DNA of 13,014 bases, taken from ZC4RG36 sp964652205 (GTDB taxonomy: Bacteria; Chloroflexota; Anaerolineae; Aggregatilineales; Phototrophicaceae). The position numbers and the translations under genes were made by a program. Below the pieces are notes generated by a model that was not told the origin of the DNA, ran no database searches, and saw nothing but the letters and a program-made list of their open reading frames with translations. The stretch covers positions 1 through 13,014 of the forward strand of contig CAZZAO010000140.1 of assembly GCA_964652205.1 (NCBI GenBank), in the 5' to 3' direction. Below, piece by piece: positions 1-7,389 of this stretch (positions are counted from its first letter, which is position 1; every line of letters starts with the position of its first letter).

Positions 1-1404
1 CAGAGCGTCAATCCCAGCATGGTCACGGTCACGCTCAATAACAAGGCCGAAGCCATCCTGCCGCGCGCGCAGCAAATCCCCGGCGAGCGCTACAAGCCCC
101 ATGACAAAGTCCGCGTCTACCTGCTCGAAGTCAAGAAGAGCAACCGCGGCCCGCAGATCATCATCAGCCGCAGCCACCGTGACATGCTCCGTCGCCTGCT
201 CGAATACGAAGTCCCTGAAATCTATAACGGTCAGGTCGAGATCAAGAGCATCGCCCGCGAAGCCGGTTATCGCTCCAAAGTGGCCGTCGCTGCCTTGCAG
301 GAAGGCGTTGATCCGGTTGGCGCGTGCGTCGGGATGCGCGGCATCCGTATTCAGAATATCGTCAAGGAACTCCACGACGAGAAGATCGACGTCATCGAGT
401 GGAGCGCCAATCAGGAAGACTTCATCAAGAAGGCTCTCAGCCCGGCCCGTGTCAGCGGCGTCTATCTTGAAGACGATCCCGACACCGGACGCACCGCGAT
501 AGTCATCGTCCCTGACGATCAGCTTTCGCTCGCCATTGGCCGTGAAGGCCAGAACGCCCGTCTGGCGGCCAAGCTGACTGGCTGGCGCATCGACATCAAG
601 AGCGTGGCCGAAGCCGTTCAGGAAGCACTCGATAACCTCAACTCCCCCGCGCTTGCCACTCTGGTCACAGAGCAGGCCAGCCTGATCGAGGACGTCGAGC
701 GGATTATGGAAAAGCGCGCCAACAACCGCGCTGTGATGCCTGAAGAATTCACCGTTCTCGGTCGCTTTGCCGACATCGTCCAGCGCCGCGCAATGGCCGC
801 GCGCGCCGCGACCCGTCAGCAGCGGTTGGCCGAGATCAACCTCGTGCGCCAGACGCTGCCCCCGGCGGCGTTCCAGATGCCGGTCGAAAGTCTCGATCTG
901 CCCGAAGCAATGGTCGAGGCGCTCAAGCCGATGCAGAATATCGGCGAGATCATGCTGCGCTTCCTGATCGATGAGCGCCGTCTACGCCACCTGTTGAGCG
1001 ACTTCCCGGCGGACTCGCTCCGTCAGGTGCAGGAAGCCCTCGACGCCGTCGTCCTGCCTGCTTACGTCGAGCCGGGGTCGGAAACTGAGGCGGAGCTGGT
1101 CGCCGAGCCGGAGCCAGTCGCCGAAGTCGTCCCCGACGAGGAGAGCGTGCCGCTTGGGTTCACCGACGTGGTTGAGCCAATGGCTGCTGCCCCCGCCGGA
1201 CAGGTCATTGATCCTGCCGCGCCGCTGATCGAAGCCGTCTTTGAGGACGAGGATCTCGACGCCCTCGGTGGCAAGAAGAACAAGAAGAAGGAGCGCGATC
1301 AGCGCCGCCAGATCGTCTACGACGAAGACCTGGGCGAAATGGTCGTCAAGCGCCGCCGTAAAGGCGCGCGTGGTAGCGACACCTGGGGCGAGTGGGAAGA
1401 ATAA
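1..1404 (+). CDS. nusA: Transcription termination/antitermination factor NusA, 5'-truncated
   Basis: NusA binds RNA polymerase and nascent RNA and modulates pausing, termination and antitermination. The frame is open from base 1, so the ATG at 19 is internal and the N-terminal RNAP-binding domain lies outside the window. Counting from the first codon (467 codons visible), I see the end of an S1 domain (the AEAILPR and PGERY motifs), KH1 with its GMRG loop at residues 111-114 after VDPVGACVG, and KH2 with PDDQLSLAIGREGQN (GREG at 180-183) ending in LAAKLTGWRIDI. These motifs are diagnostic of NusA. After about residue 205 comes a helical region including a helix-hairpin-helix-like stretch around NIGEIMLRFL, then a Glu/Pro/Val-rich acidic linker (about 355-420), then a Lys/Arg-rich tail with KKNKKK ending in GEWEE. 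The stop overlaps the start of the next gene (TAATG), so the two are probably translationally coupled. The first gene of this cluster is often rimP, which would lie upstream of the window. Confidence 0.96.
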   Translation, partial: QSVNPSMVTVTLNNKAEAILPRAQQIPGERYKPHDKVRVYLLEVKKSNRGPQIIISRSHRDMLRRLLEYEVPEIYNGQVEIKSIAREAGYRSKVAVAALQEGVDPVGACVGMRGIRIQNIVKELHDEKIDVIEWSANQEDFIKKALSPARVSGVYLEDDPDTGRTAIVIVPDDQLSLAIGREGQNARLAAKLTGWRIDIKSVAEAVQEALDNLNSPALATLVTEQASLIEDVERIMEKRANNRAVMPEEFTVLGRFADIVQRRAMAARAATRQQRLAEINLVRQTLPPAAFQMPVESLDLPEAMVEALKPMQNIGEIMLRFLIDERRLRHLLSDFPADSLRQVQEALDAVVLPAYVEPGSETEAELVAEPEPVAEVVPDEESVPLGFTDVVEPMAAAPAGQVIDPAAPLIEAVFEDEDLDALGGKKNKKKERDQRRQIVYDEDLGEMVVKRRRKGARGSDTWGEWEE

Positions 1405-1688
1405 TGATGGCGGCGGAACAACGCCCGCAGCAGCGCGCGCGGCATATCCCCGTGCGCACCTGCGTGGTCTGCCGGACGTCGGCAGACAAGCGGTCGCTCA
1501 CGCGCCTTGTTCGCGCCGAAACCGGCGTCGTCGTCGACCCGACCGGCAAGCTCAATGGCCGAGGGGCGTATCTCTGCGCCAACGATAGCTGCTGGCAGCG
1601 CGCGGTTTCGACCGGCGTGCTTGAAAAGGCTTTGCGTGCAACCTTGACCGAGGAAGACCGACACCGCCTGCTGGCGGCTAAACCGTAA
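1404..1688 (+). CDS. ylxR: YlxR/RnpM family RNA-binding protein (DUF448)
   Basis: This is a small basic protein of 94 residues. It has the family signature RTCVVCR near residue 18 and DPTGKLNGRGAYLC in the middle. YlxR proteins are encoded between nusA and infB in many bacteria; the Bacillus protein is reported to bind RNase P RNA and modulate RNase P (RnpM). This copy has four cysteines arranged CxxC and CxxxxC, which could bind a metal, but that is inference. I chose the ATG at 1404 because it forms a TAATG overlap with the nusA stop and sits about 6 bases after a purine-rich GGAAGA. The ATG at 1407 is equally possible, and an in-frame GTG at 1392 inside nusA is less likely. There is no gap from nusA, so it is co-transcribed. 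Confidence 0.93.
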   Translation: MMAAEQRPQQRARHIPVRTCVVCRTSADKRSLTRLVRAETGVVVDPTGKLNGRGAYLCANDSCWQRAVSTGVLEKALRATLTEEDRHRLLAAKP

Positions 1689-1735
1689 CCCGATCATGGG
1701 CAACCTACGGCGTTCGACCAATTCACAAGCTCACG

Positions 1736-1777
1736 GCGATGGGATAGGATAAGCGGTTCGCTTTCCTGGCCCATCGC
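1736..1777 (+). promoter_or_regulatory. Long stem-loop in the infB leader
   Basis: The 111-base ylxR-infB spacer contains a nearly complete inverted repeat. An outer 8-bp perfect stem pairs GCGATGGG (1736-1743) with CCCATCGC (1770-1777). A 2x2 internal loop follows (AT against GG), then a 4-bp stem AGGA/TCCT (1746-1749 with 1764-1767), one bulged T, and a 5-bp stem AAGCG/CGCTT (1751-1755 with 1759-1763) closed by a GTT loop. That gives 17 Watson-Crick pairs in 42 bases. No U-tract follows, so it does not look like an intrinsic terminator. It ends 10 bases before the infB Shine-Dalgarno, so it could affect infB translation, RNA processing or stability. The pairing is read directly from the sequence; the role is inference. 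Confidence 0.6.
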
Positions 1778-1787
1778 TCCGTGCATG

Positions 1788-1793
1788 AAGGAG
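1788..1793 (+). promoter_or_regulatory. Shine-Dalgarno that sets the infB start
   Basis: AAGGAG lies 6 bases before the ATG at 1800. An in-frame ATG at 1785 would place this ribosome site inside the gene, so 1800 is the better start. Confidence 0.8.
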
Positions 1794-1799
1794 AACCAG

Positions 1800-3605
<1,806 letters not shown>

Positions 3606-3806
3606 AACGACTGTCCGCTTTTCTCGCCCGGCAGTCATGCCTCTACCCCGGTCACAAAGCGTCGGAAACCACCTTCCGCAATCGCTTCACGCCTCTCCTG
3701 CCGAGAGGCAAAGGGGTTATGGCCTCGCTCATGCTGCTGCCCGGCATCTCGCCCCGCAGGGCGAGCGGGTCTGACCACGGGCCGGGAGTGAGGGAGGAGA
3801 TTGACC
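3606..3806. repeat. Structured infB-rbfA spacer, candidate dispersed intergenic repeat
   Basis: This 201-base spacer is rich in perfect inverted repeats. GCCTCTC/GAGAGGC (3691-3697 and 3703-3709) forms a 7-bp stem with a 5-base loop. CTCGCCC/GGGCGAG (3748-3754 and 3759-3765) forms a 7-bp stem with a 4-base loop, and is enclosed by CCCGGC/GCCGGG (3740-3745 and 3781-3786). The layout, with CTCTCC, GCCGAGAG and GGGG followed by GCCGGGAGTGAGG, resembles the short GC-rich repeats scattered between genes in many bacterial genomes. A related element in the opposite orientation lies before ribF at 12025-12067. No U-tract follows any stem. I see no gene in this spacer. Confidence 0.45.
3793..3797 (+). 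promoter_or_regulatory. Shine-Dalgarno that sets the rbfA start
   Basis: GGAGG lies 9 bases before the ATG at 3807. An in-frame TTG at 3801 is only 3 bases away, too close to be used, so ATG 3807 is preferred. Confidence 0.75.
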
Positions 3807-4208
3807 ATGAGTATCAAACAGGATCGTATGCAGGGGCGCATCCTCACGCTGTTGAGCGAGCTGCTCCGCCGCGAAGTCTCCGACCCGGCGCTGAAGAACA
3901 TCACCATCACCGACGTCGAGATCGACTCCGAGTTCATGTATGCGCGTATCTACGTCAACGCGCTCGGCGATGAGTCGCGCCGCGATGAGGTGCTGGCCGG
4001 GCTGCATCGCGCGCAGGGTTTCCTGCGCCGCGAGTTAGGTAAGCGGCTCCAACTGCGGAAAGCGCCAGAGCTGCATTTCGACTGGGACACCACGCTCGAA
4101 CGCAGCGAGCGCATCAACCATTTACTCTCGACGATTGATATCCCCCCGGCCCCGCCGGAACCTGAACCGGAAGTGATGGACGACCTCGATGACGACGATG
4201 ACGACTAA
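3807..4208 (+). CDS. rbfA: 30S ribosome-binding factor RbfA
   Basis: RbfA binds the immature 30S subunit near the 5' end of 16S rRNA and helps late maturation, especially in the cold. The 133-residue protein has the family layout: an N-terminal helix with MSIKQDRMQGRIL and LLRREVSDP, then strands with ITITDVEIDSEF and ARIYVNAL, then LRRELGKRLQLRKAPELHF and the conserved DTTLERSERINHLL near residue 100-113. This is a single KH-like fold. The C-terminus adds a Pro/Glu linker and an Asp run ending in six aspartates, which is not part of the core fold. Its Asp codons overlap the start of nrnA in another frame. Position after infB is the usual one. Confidence 0.95.
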   Translation: MSIKQDRMQGRILTLLSELLRREVSDPALKNITITDVEIDSEFMYARIYVNALGDESRRDEVLAGLHRAQGFLRRELGKRLQLRKAPELHFDWDTTLERSERINHLLSTIDIPPAPPEPEPEVMDDLDDDDDD

Positions 4209-5196
4209 CGCTCCTTTTAGCTTCAGCGCAGCGACCCAGGCGGTTGCTGCCGCGCAGACGATTGTGCTGGTGACGCACGTCAACCCCGATGGCGACGCCA
4301 TCGGCTCGCTGACAGCGACCGCCAGCGCTCTGCGCGCGCTCGGCAAAACCGTGACAGCCGCCGTCGATGGCGGCGTGCCGGATTTCCTGCAATTCCTGCC
4401 GGGAACGGCGGCTGTCATCCCGGCGCTGACCGGGGGCGAGTGGGAGCTGTTCATCTCGCTCGACTCGAGCGACGAAGCCCGCACCGGCAAGAGCGGCGTC
4501 TATGCCCGCGCTCACAGCCGCGTTGTCATGAACGTCGATCACCACCCGACGAACACGCTGTTCGGCAGCATCCATGTTCTGCTCCCGACCGCTGTTTCGA
4601 CGACCGAGATTCTGCTGGCATGGTTCCTTGACGCGGGCTGGCCGCTCGCGCTCGATGTGGCCGTGCCGCTGCTCACCGGCCTCGTCACCGACACACGCGG
4701 CCTGCGTACCAGCAACGTCACCAATACGACGCTGGCCGCAGCGCAGCGGCTGACCGAAGCGGGCGCGTCCCTGAGCGAGATTATGGCAAAGGCGCTGGAA
4801 ACCCTCAGTTACAGCACGCTCGAATTGTGGAAATTCGTGCTGCCCTCGCTGGAAATGCGCGACGCGGTCATCGCGGCCAACATCACTCAGGCCGACGCGA
4901 AAAGCGCCGGGACGGAAGCGGGCGATAAGGGCGACCTCGTCAGCATCATGCTCTCGGTCAGGGAAGCGATGATCTCGGTCATCTTCACCGAAACGCCGGA
5001 AGGTCAGATCGAGTTGAGCTTCCGCAGCAAGCCCGGTTACGATGTCTCGAAAGTCGCCTTCAGCCTCGGCGGTGGCGGACACAAACAGGCGTCGGGCGCG
5101 ACGATCCCCGGCCCGCTCGACGCAGCGCGGGCGCGAGTCCTGCCGCTGCTGCACGCGGTTATTCAGCAGGCGCAGACCCCGGCTGCCGCCGGTTAA
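4189..5196 (+). CDS. nrnA: DHH/DHHA1 phosphoesterase, NrnA-type (nanoRNase / pAp phosphatase)
   Basis: This is a 335-residue bifunctional-type oligoribonuclease/pAp phosphatase of the DHH family, which uses Mn2+ ions to hydrolyse very short RNAs and 3'-phosphoadenosine 5'-phosphate. Metal-binding motifs in order are THVNPDGDAIGS (residues 29-40), SLDSSD (D92), NVDHH (D117, H118, H119) and LVTDTRG (D168). The C-terminal DHHA1 substrate-binding domain has GGGGHKQASGA at 294-304. Nothing essential is missing. The start is ATG 4189 or ATG 4198; both lie inside the 3' end of rbfA, so the genes overlap by 20 or 11 bases and are probably translationally coupled. A gene of this type between rbfA and truB is a common arrangement in several phyla. 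Exact substrate preference cannot be told from sequence. Confidence 0.93.
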   Translation: MTTMTTNAPFSFSAATQAVAAAQTIVLVTHVNPDGDAIGSLTATASALRALGKTVTAAVDGGVPDFLQFLPGTAAVIPALTGGEWELFISLDSSDEARTGKSGVYARAHSRVVMNVDHHPTNTLFGSIHVLLPTAVSTTEILLAWFLDAGWPLALDVAVPLLTGLVTDTRGLRTSNVTNTTLAAAQRLTEAGASLSEIMAKALETLSYSTLELWKFVLPSLEMRDAVIAANITQADAKSAGTEAGDKGDLVSIMLSVREAMISVIFTETPEGQIELSFRSKPGYDVSKVAFSLGGGGHKQASGATIPGPLDAARARVLPLLHAVIQQAQTPAAAG

Positions 5197-5405
5197 CCTT
5201 CGCCGTCCCACCGGCATAATCGCGCGACCGCCCCGTATGGAACAACCTTACGCGCTTACAGGCGCTCGTCGGTTGCGCCGCGCGAAAAGTTTGTTGCAAC
5301 TTTGTCGGCGAAGCCCCCAATTCATCAGGTTTGGATTATAGTAGGTCAGACTGTGATCTTCAGTCATCAGTTATCCACGCTTCAGAAATGGCTCTGGAGG
5401 TTACG
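5197..5405. other. Spacer between nrnA and the monooxygenase, with palindrome
   Basis: No gene is seen in these 209 bases. They become AT-richer toward the 3' end. The clearest structure is 5276-5310: CGCCG/CGGCG (5276-5280 and 5306-5310) outside, and AAAGTT/AACTTT (5286-5291 and 5298-5303) inside, with the 8-base palindrome GTTGCAAC at 5293-5300. A TATAGT hexamer (5337-5342) could be a -10 box, but no good -35 lies at the right distance. The palindrome might be a regulator site or a weak end to the nusA transcript. No U-tract follows it. Confidence 0.3.
5396..5400 (+). promoter_or_regulatory. Shine-Dalgarno that sets the monooxygenase start
   Basis: GGAGG lies 5 bases before the ATG at 5406. 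This favours 5406 over the upstream in-frame TTG at 5331 and ATG at 5388. The protein then begins six residues before the first strand of the Rossmann fold, as normal for the family. Confidence 0.75.
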
Positions 5406-7076
5406 ATGGTTGACTACAGGCATCCCGATCTCCCGGTTCTGGTGGTTGGCGCTGGCCCAACTGGGCTGATTCTGGCCGCTGAACTGATCCGGCACGGCGT
5501 CACCTGCCGGATTGTCGATAAGGCTGGCGGCCCGACGCCGCTCTCGAAAGCAACCACCGTACAGGCGCGGTCGCTGGAGATGCTGGAAGACATCGGCATT
5601 GTCGATGAGGCCGTCAATGCCGGGACGAAAAGTCACGGCGTCAACATTTATCACGGTACCAATCGCCTGCTGCACGTTTCTTATGAAGATTTAGACTCCA
5701 CTTACCCCTATTTGCTCAACATCCCTCAAAGCACACTGGAACAGGTGCTTGGAGGGTTGGTGGCGCGTCTGGGCGTGGAGATCGGATGGCAGACTGAGCT
5801 GACCGGCTTCACCCAGGATCATGAGCAAGTCACCGCGACTCTGCGCCATGCCGACGGACAGGAAGAAACGCTACAGGCCGCCTGGCTGGTCGGCTGTGAC
5901 GGCGCGCACAGCGTCGTCCGCCATACGCTGGACATCCCTTTCGCCGGTCGCAGCTACCCTCAGTGGTTTGGGCTGGCCGATGTTCGGCTTCACTGGAGCC
6001 TGGGGCATGACGAGTTACATGGCTTCGTCCACCCGGAGGGGCTGTTCTTCGCCATCCCAATGCCCGGCGCGGAGCGCTTCCGTGTGGTGATGGAATCAGA
6101 GGAGCCGCCCGCCGGAACCGAGCTAACTCTGGCGGACTTCCAGTTAGCCCTCGACGAGCGCGGCCCCGGTAACGCCACCGTCAGCGACCCCGGATGGATC
6201 ACCCCCTTCAAGGTCAATGCGCGCCGGGCGGAGAAGTATCGCGTCGGGCGGGCCTTCATTGCTGGAGATGCCGCCCATATCCACAGCCCAACCGGCGGTC
6301 TGGGGCTGAACACCGGGATGCAGGATGCTTATAATCTGGCATGGAAGCTGGCGCTCGTCATCCGTGGGCTGGCCGACCAAGCCTTGCTCGACAGTTATGA
6401 GGCCGAACGCACGCCGGTGGCAGATGCCGTCCTTCGTCTGGCAGGCCAGTTGACGACCATGTTGACCCTGACCAATCCCATGAGCCGACAGCTTCGTGAC
6501 CACCTGATGCCGATTCTGAGCGGGTTGGGAGCGGTACAGCATCAGATCGCTGTTCAGGACGCGCAGTTGAGTATCACCTATAGCGCCAGCCCGATTGTCA
6601 GTGAACATCATCATGAGCGGTTTGGGCATGTGCGGTTCGCGGGCGGGCCGCGCGCGGGGCATCAGGCCCCCGATGTCAGCCCGCTGCAACCCGCCGACGG
6701 CCCCGCAGTTCGGCTCAATGATTTAATGCGCGGGACCCACCACACGCTGATGCTGTTTGGTGGGCCTGCGGAAACGGCAAGCTGGCCGAACCTCTCGGCC
6801 ATAGCGCGAGCCATGCGTGAACAACATGGAGACAGGATGCGGGTCTATCTTGTCGTCGATGGCGCAAGCGTCCCCGCTGAATTGGCCGGAGAGCGCGATG
6901 TGCTGCTCGACACAGAAGGCACGGCGCATCATCGTTATCAGGCCGACCTGCCCCACCTTTATCTGATTCGCCCCGACGGCTACATCGGGTTCCGCAGCCG
7001 CCCCGCCGACGGGGCCGCCCTGACCACCTATCTGAGCCGCATCTTCAAGGCAGGAGCGCCCTTAACGGGTGCCTGA
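5406..7076 (+). CDS. FAD-dependent aromatic-ring monooxygenase (group A, PHBH-like fold)
   Basis: This 556-residue protein belongs to the FAD_binding_3 family of single-component flavin hydroxylases that use NAD(P)H and O2 to hydroxylate aromatic or polyketide-like substrates; relatives include pentachlorophenol monooxygenase, MhpA, PgaE/RdmE and rifampicin monooxygenase. The Rossmann motif GAGPTG is at residues 15-20, the DG motif CDGAHS has D165-G166, and the GD motif AGDAAHIHSPTGGLGLN has D288. The last 110 residues look like the thioredoxin-like C-terminal domain of this family, with LMLFGGP and LIRPDGYIGFRS. No signal peptide is visible, so it should be cytoplasmic. It does not belong to the translation cluster, and its codon use seems less GC-biased than its neighbours by eye (more TTG, GGG, ATT, TAT), which may mean acquisition. 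Substrate unknown; catabolism, detoxification, antibiotic inactivation and biosynthesis are all possible. Confidence 0.88.
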   Translation: MVDYRHPDLPVLVVGAGPTGLILAAELIRHGVTCRIVDKAGGPTPLSKATTVQARSLEMLEDIGIVDEAVNAGTKSHGVNIYHGTNRLLHVSYEDLDSTYPYLLNIPQSTLEQVLGGLVARLGVEIGWQTELTGFTQDHEQVTATLRHADGQEETLQAAWLVGCDGAHSVVRHTLDIPFAGRSYPQWFGLADVRLHWSLGHDELHGFVHPEGLFFAIPMPGAERFRVVMESEEPPAGTELTLADFQLALDERGPGNATVSDPGWITPFKVNARRAEKYRVGRAFIAGDAAHIHSPTGGLGLNTGMQDAYNLAWKLALVIRGLADQALLDSYEAERTPVADAVLRLAGQLTTMLTLTNPMSRQLRDHLMPILSGLGAVQHQIAVQDAQLSITYSASPIVSEHHHERFGHVRFAGGPRAGHQAPDVSPLQPADGPAVRLNDLMRGTHHTLMLFGGPAETASWPNLSAIARAMREQHGDRMRVYLVVDGASVPAELAGERDVLLDTEGTAHHRYQADLPHLYLIRPDGYIGFRSRPADGAALTTYLSRIFKAGAPLTGA

Positions 7077-7169
7077 TACGTTTGGCTTCATCACCGGGCG
7101 AACGGACAAACGCTCGTTCTCATCAAGCTCGACCTTTCGGACAAGGCGTATCCACTCGATCCGCCGTTT

Positions 7170-7199
7170 TGCCGGGGCGCAGCAGCCGATGCCCCGGCA
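7170..7199. repeat. GC-rich perfect inverted repeat (hairpin)
   Basis: TGCCGGGGC (7170-7178) pairs perfectly with GCCCCGGCA (7191-7199), giving a 9-bp stem and a 12-base loop. It lies about 95 bases after the monooxygenase stop. No run of T follows on the + strand, so it is not a standard intrinsic terminator; it might stabilise the 3' end of the transcript or take part in factor-dependent ending. Confidence 0.5.
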
Positions 7200-7325
7200 G
7201 TTATCGATTCACTGATCGCCGTCGCGCGGAGACAATCAGCTCCGGTCAATGATACTCCTGTGACGTCAGCGAGCCAGCGAGCTTTCGGCGAGTTGGTCAC
7301 AAGACAACCTGAAATATTGGCACTA

Positions 7326-7351
7326 TTGGATATGGGTCTGTCTGTTACGAT
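7326..7351 (+). promoter_or_regulatory. Possible promoter for the ABC exporter pair
   Basis: Within the AT-rich trough, an extended -10-like TGTTACGAT (7343-7351, hexamer TACGAT) lies after a TTGGAT (7326-7331) resembling a -35, with a 14-base spacer that is short. The composition supports a promoter here more than the exact boxes do, so this is a weak call. Confidence 0.25.
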
Positions 7352-7389
7352 TAACGTCTGTTACTCGTGTTAAGAGGCTGAACAATACA

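Larger units (their letters stand above)
7077..7389. other. 313-base gap after the monooxygenase: stop-free frame, hairpin, AT-rich end
   Basis: No gene with a usable start is found here. The frame of the monooxygenase stays open after its TGA from 7077 to a TAA at 7371-7373, 98 codons, with plausible protein-like stretches such as LVLIKLDLSDKAYPLDPP and AFGELVTRQPEILALLDMG. There is no ATG until near the end, so it may be a decayed gene remnant or chance. A GC-rich hairpin lies at 7170-7199. Bases 7311-7370 are only 24/60 GC by my count, an AT-rich trough that suits a promoter for the ABC genes. Confidence 0.4.

Noticed and set aside
19..1404. ATG at 19 as the start of nusA
   Set aside because: The frame is open to base 1 and the ATG falls inside the S1 domain, so the gene is truncated by the window edge.
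4114..5217. 367-codon minus-strand frame opposite nrnA
   Set aside because: It is Arg/Gly/Gln-rich with no family motif and is fully covered by the DHH phosphoesterase gene.
5371..5379. TTATCCACG, 8 of 9 matches to a DnaA box
   Set aside because: Only one such site is seen, with no cluster, no AT-rich unwinding element and no dnaA/dnaN neighbours, so chance is the simplest reading.
7261..7282. TGACGTCA palindrome followed by a tandem CAGCGAGC x2
   Set aside because: Both are short and could be chance; no regulator gene or repeat context supports a function.
7091..7300. 69-codon minus-strand frame in the monooxygenase-ABC gap
   Set aside because: It has a start and lies in a gene-free gap, but shows no recognisable motif and overlaps the equally open plus-strand frame and the hairpin, so I cannot support it as a gene.
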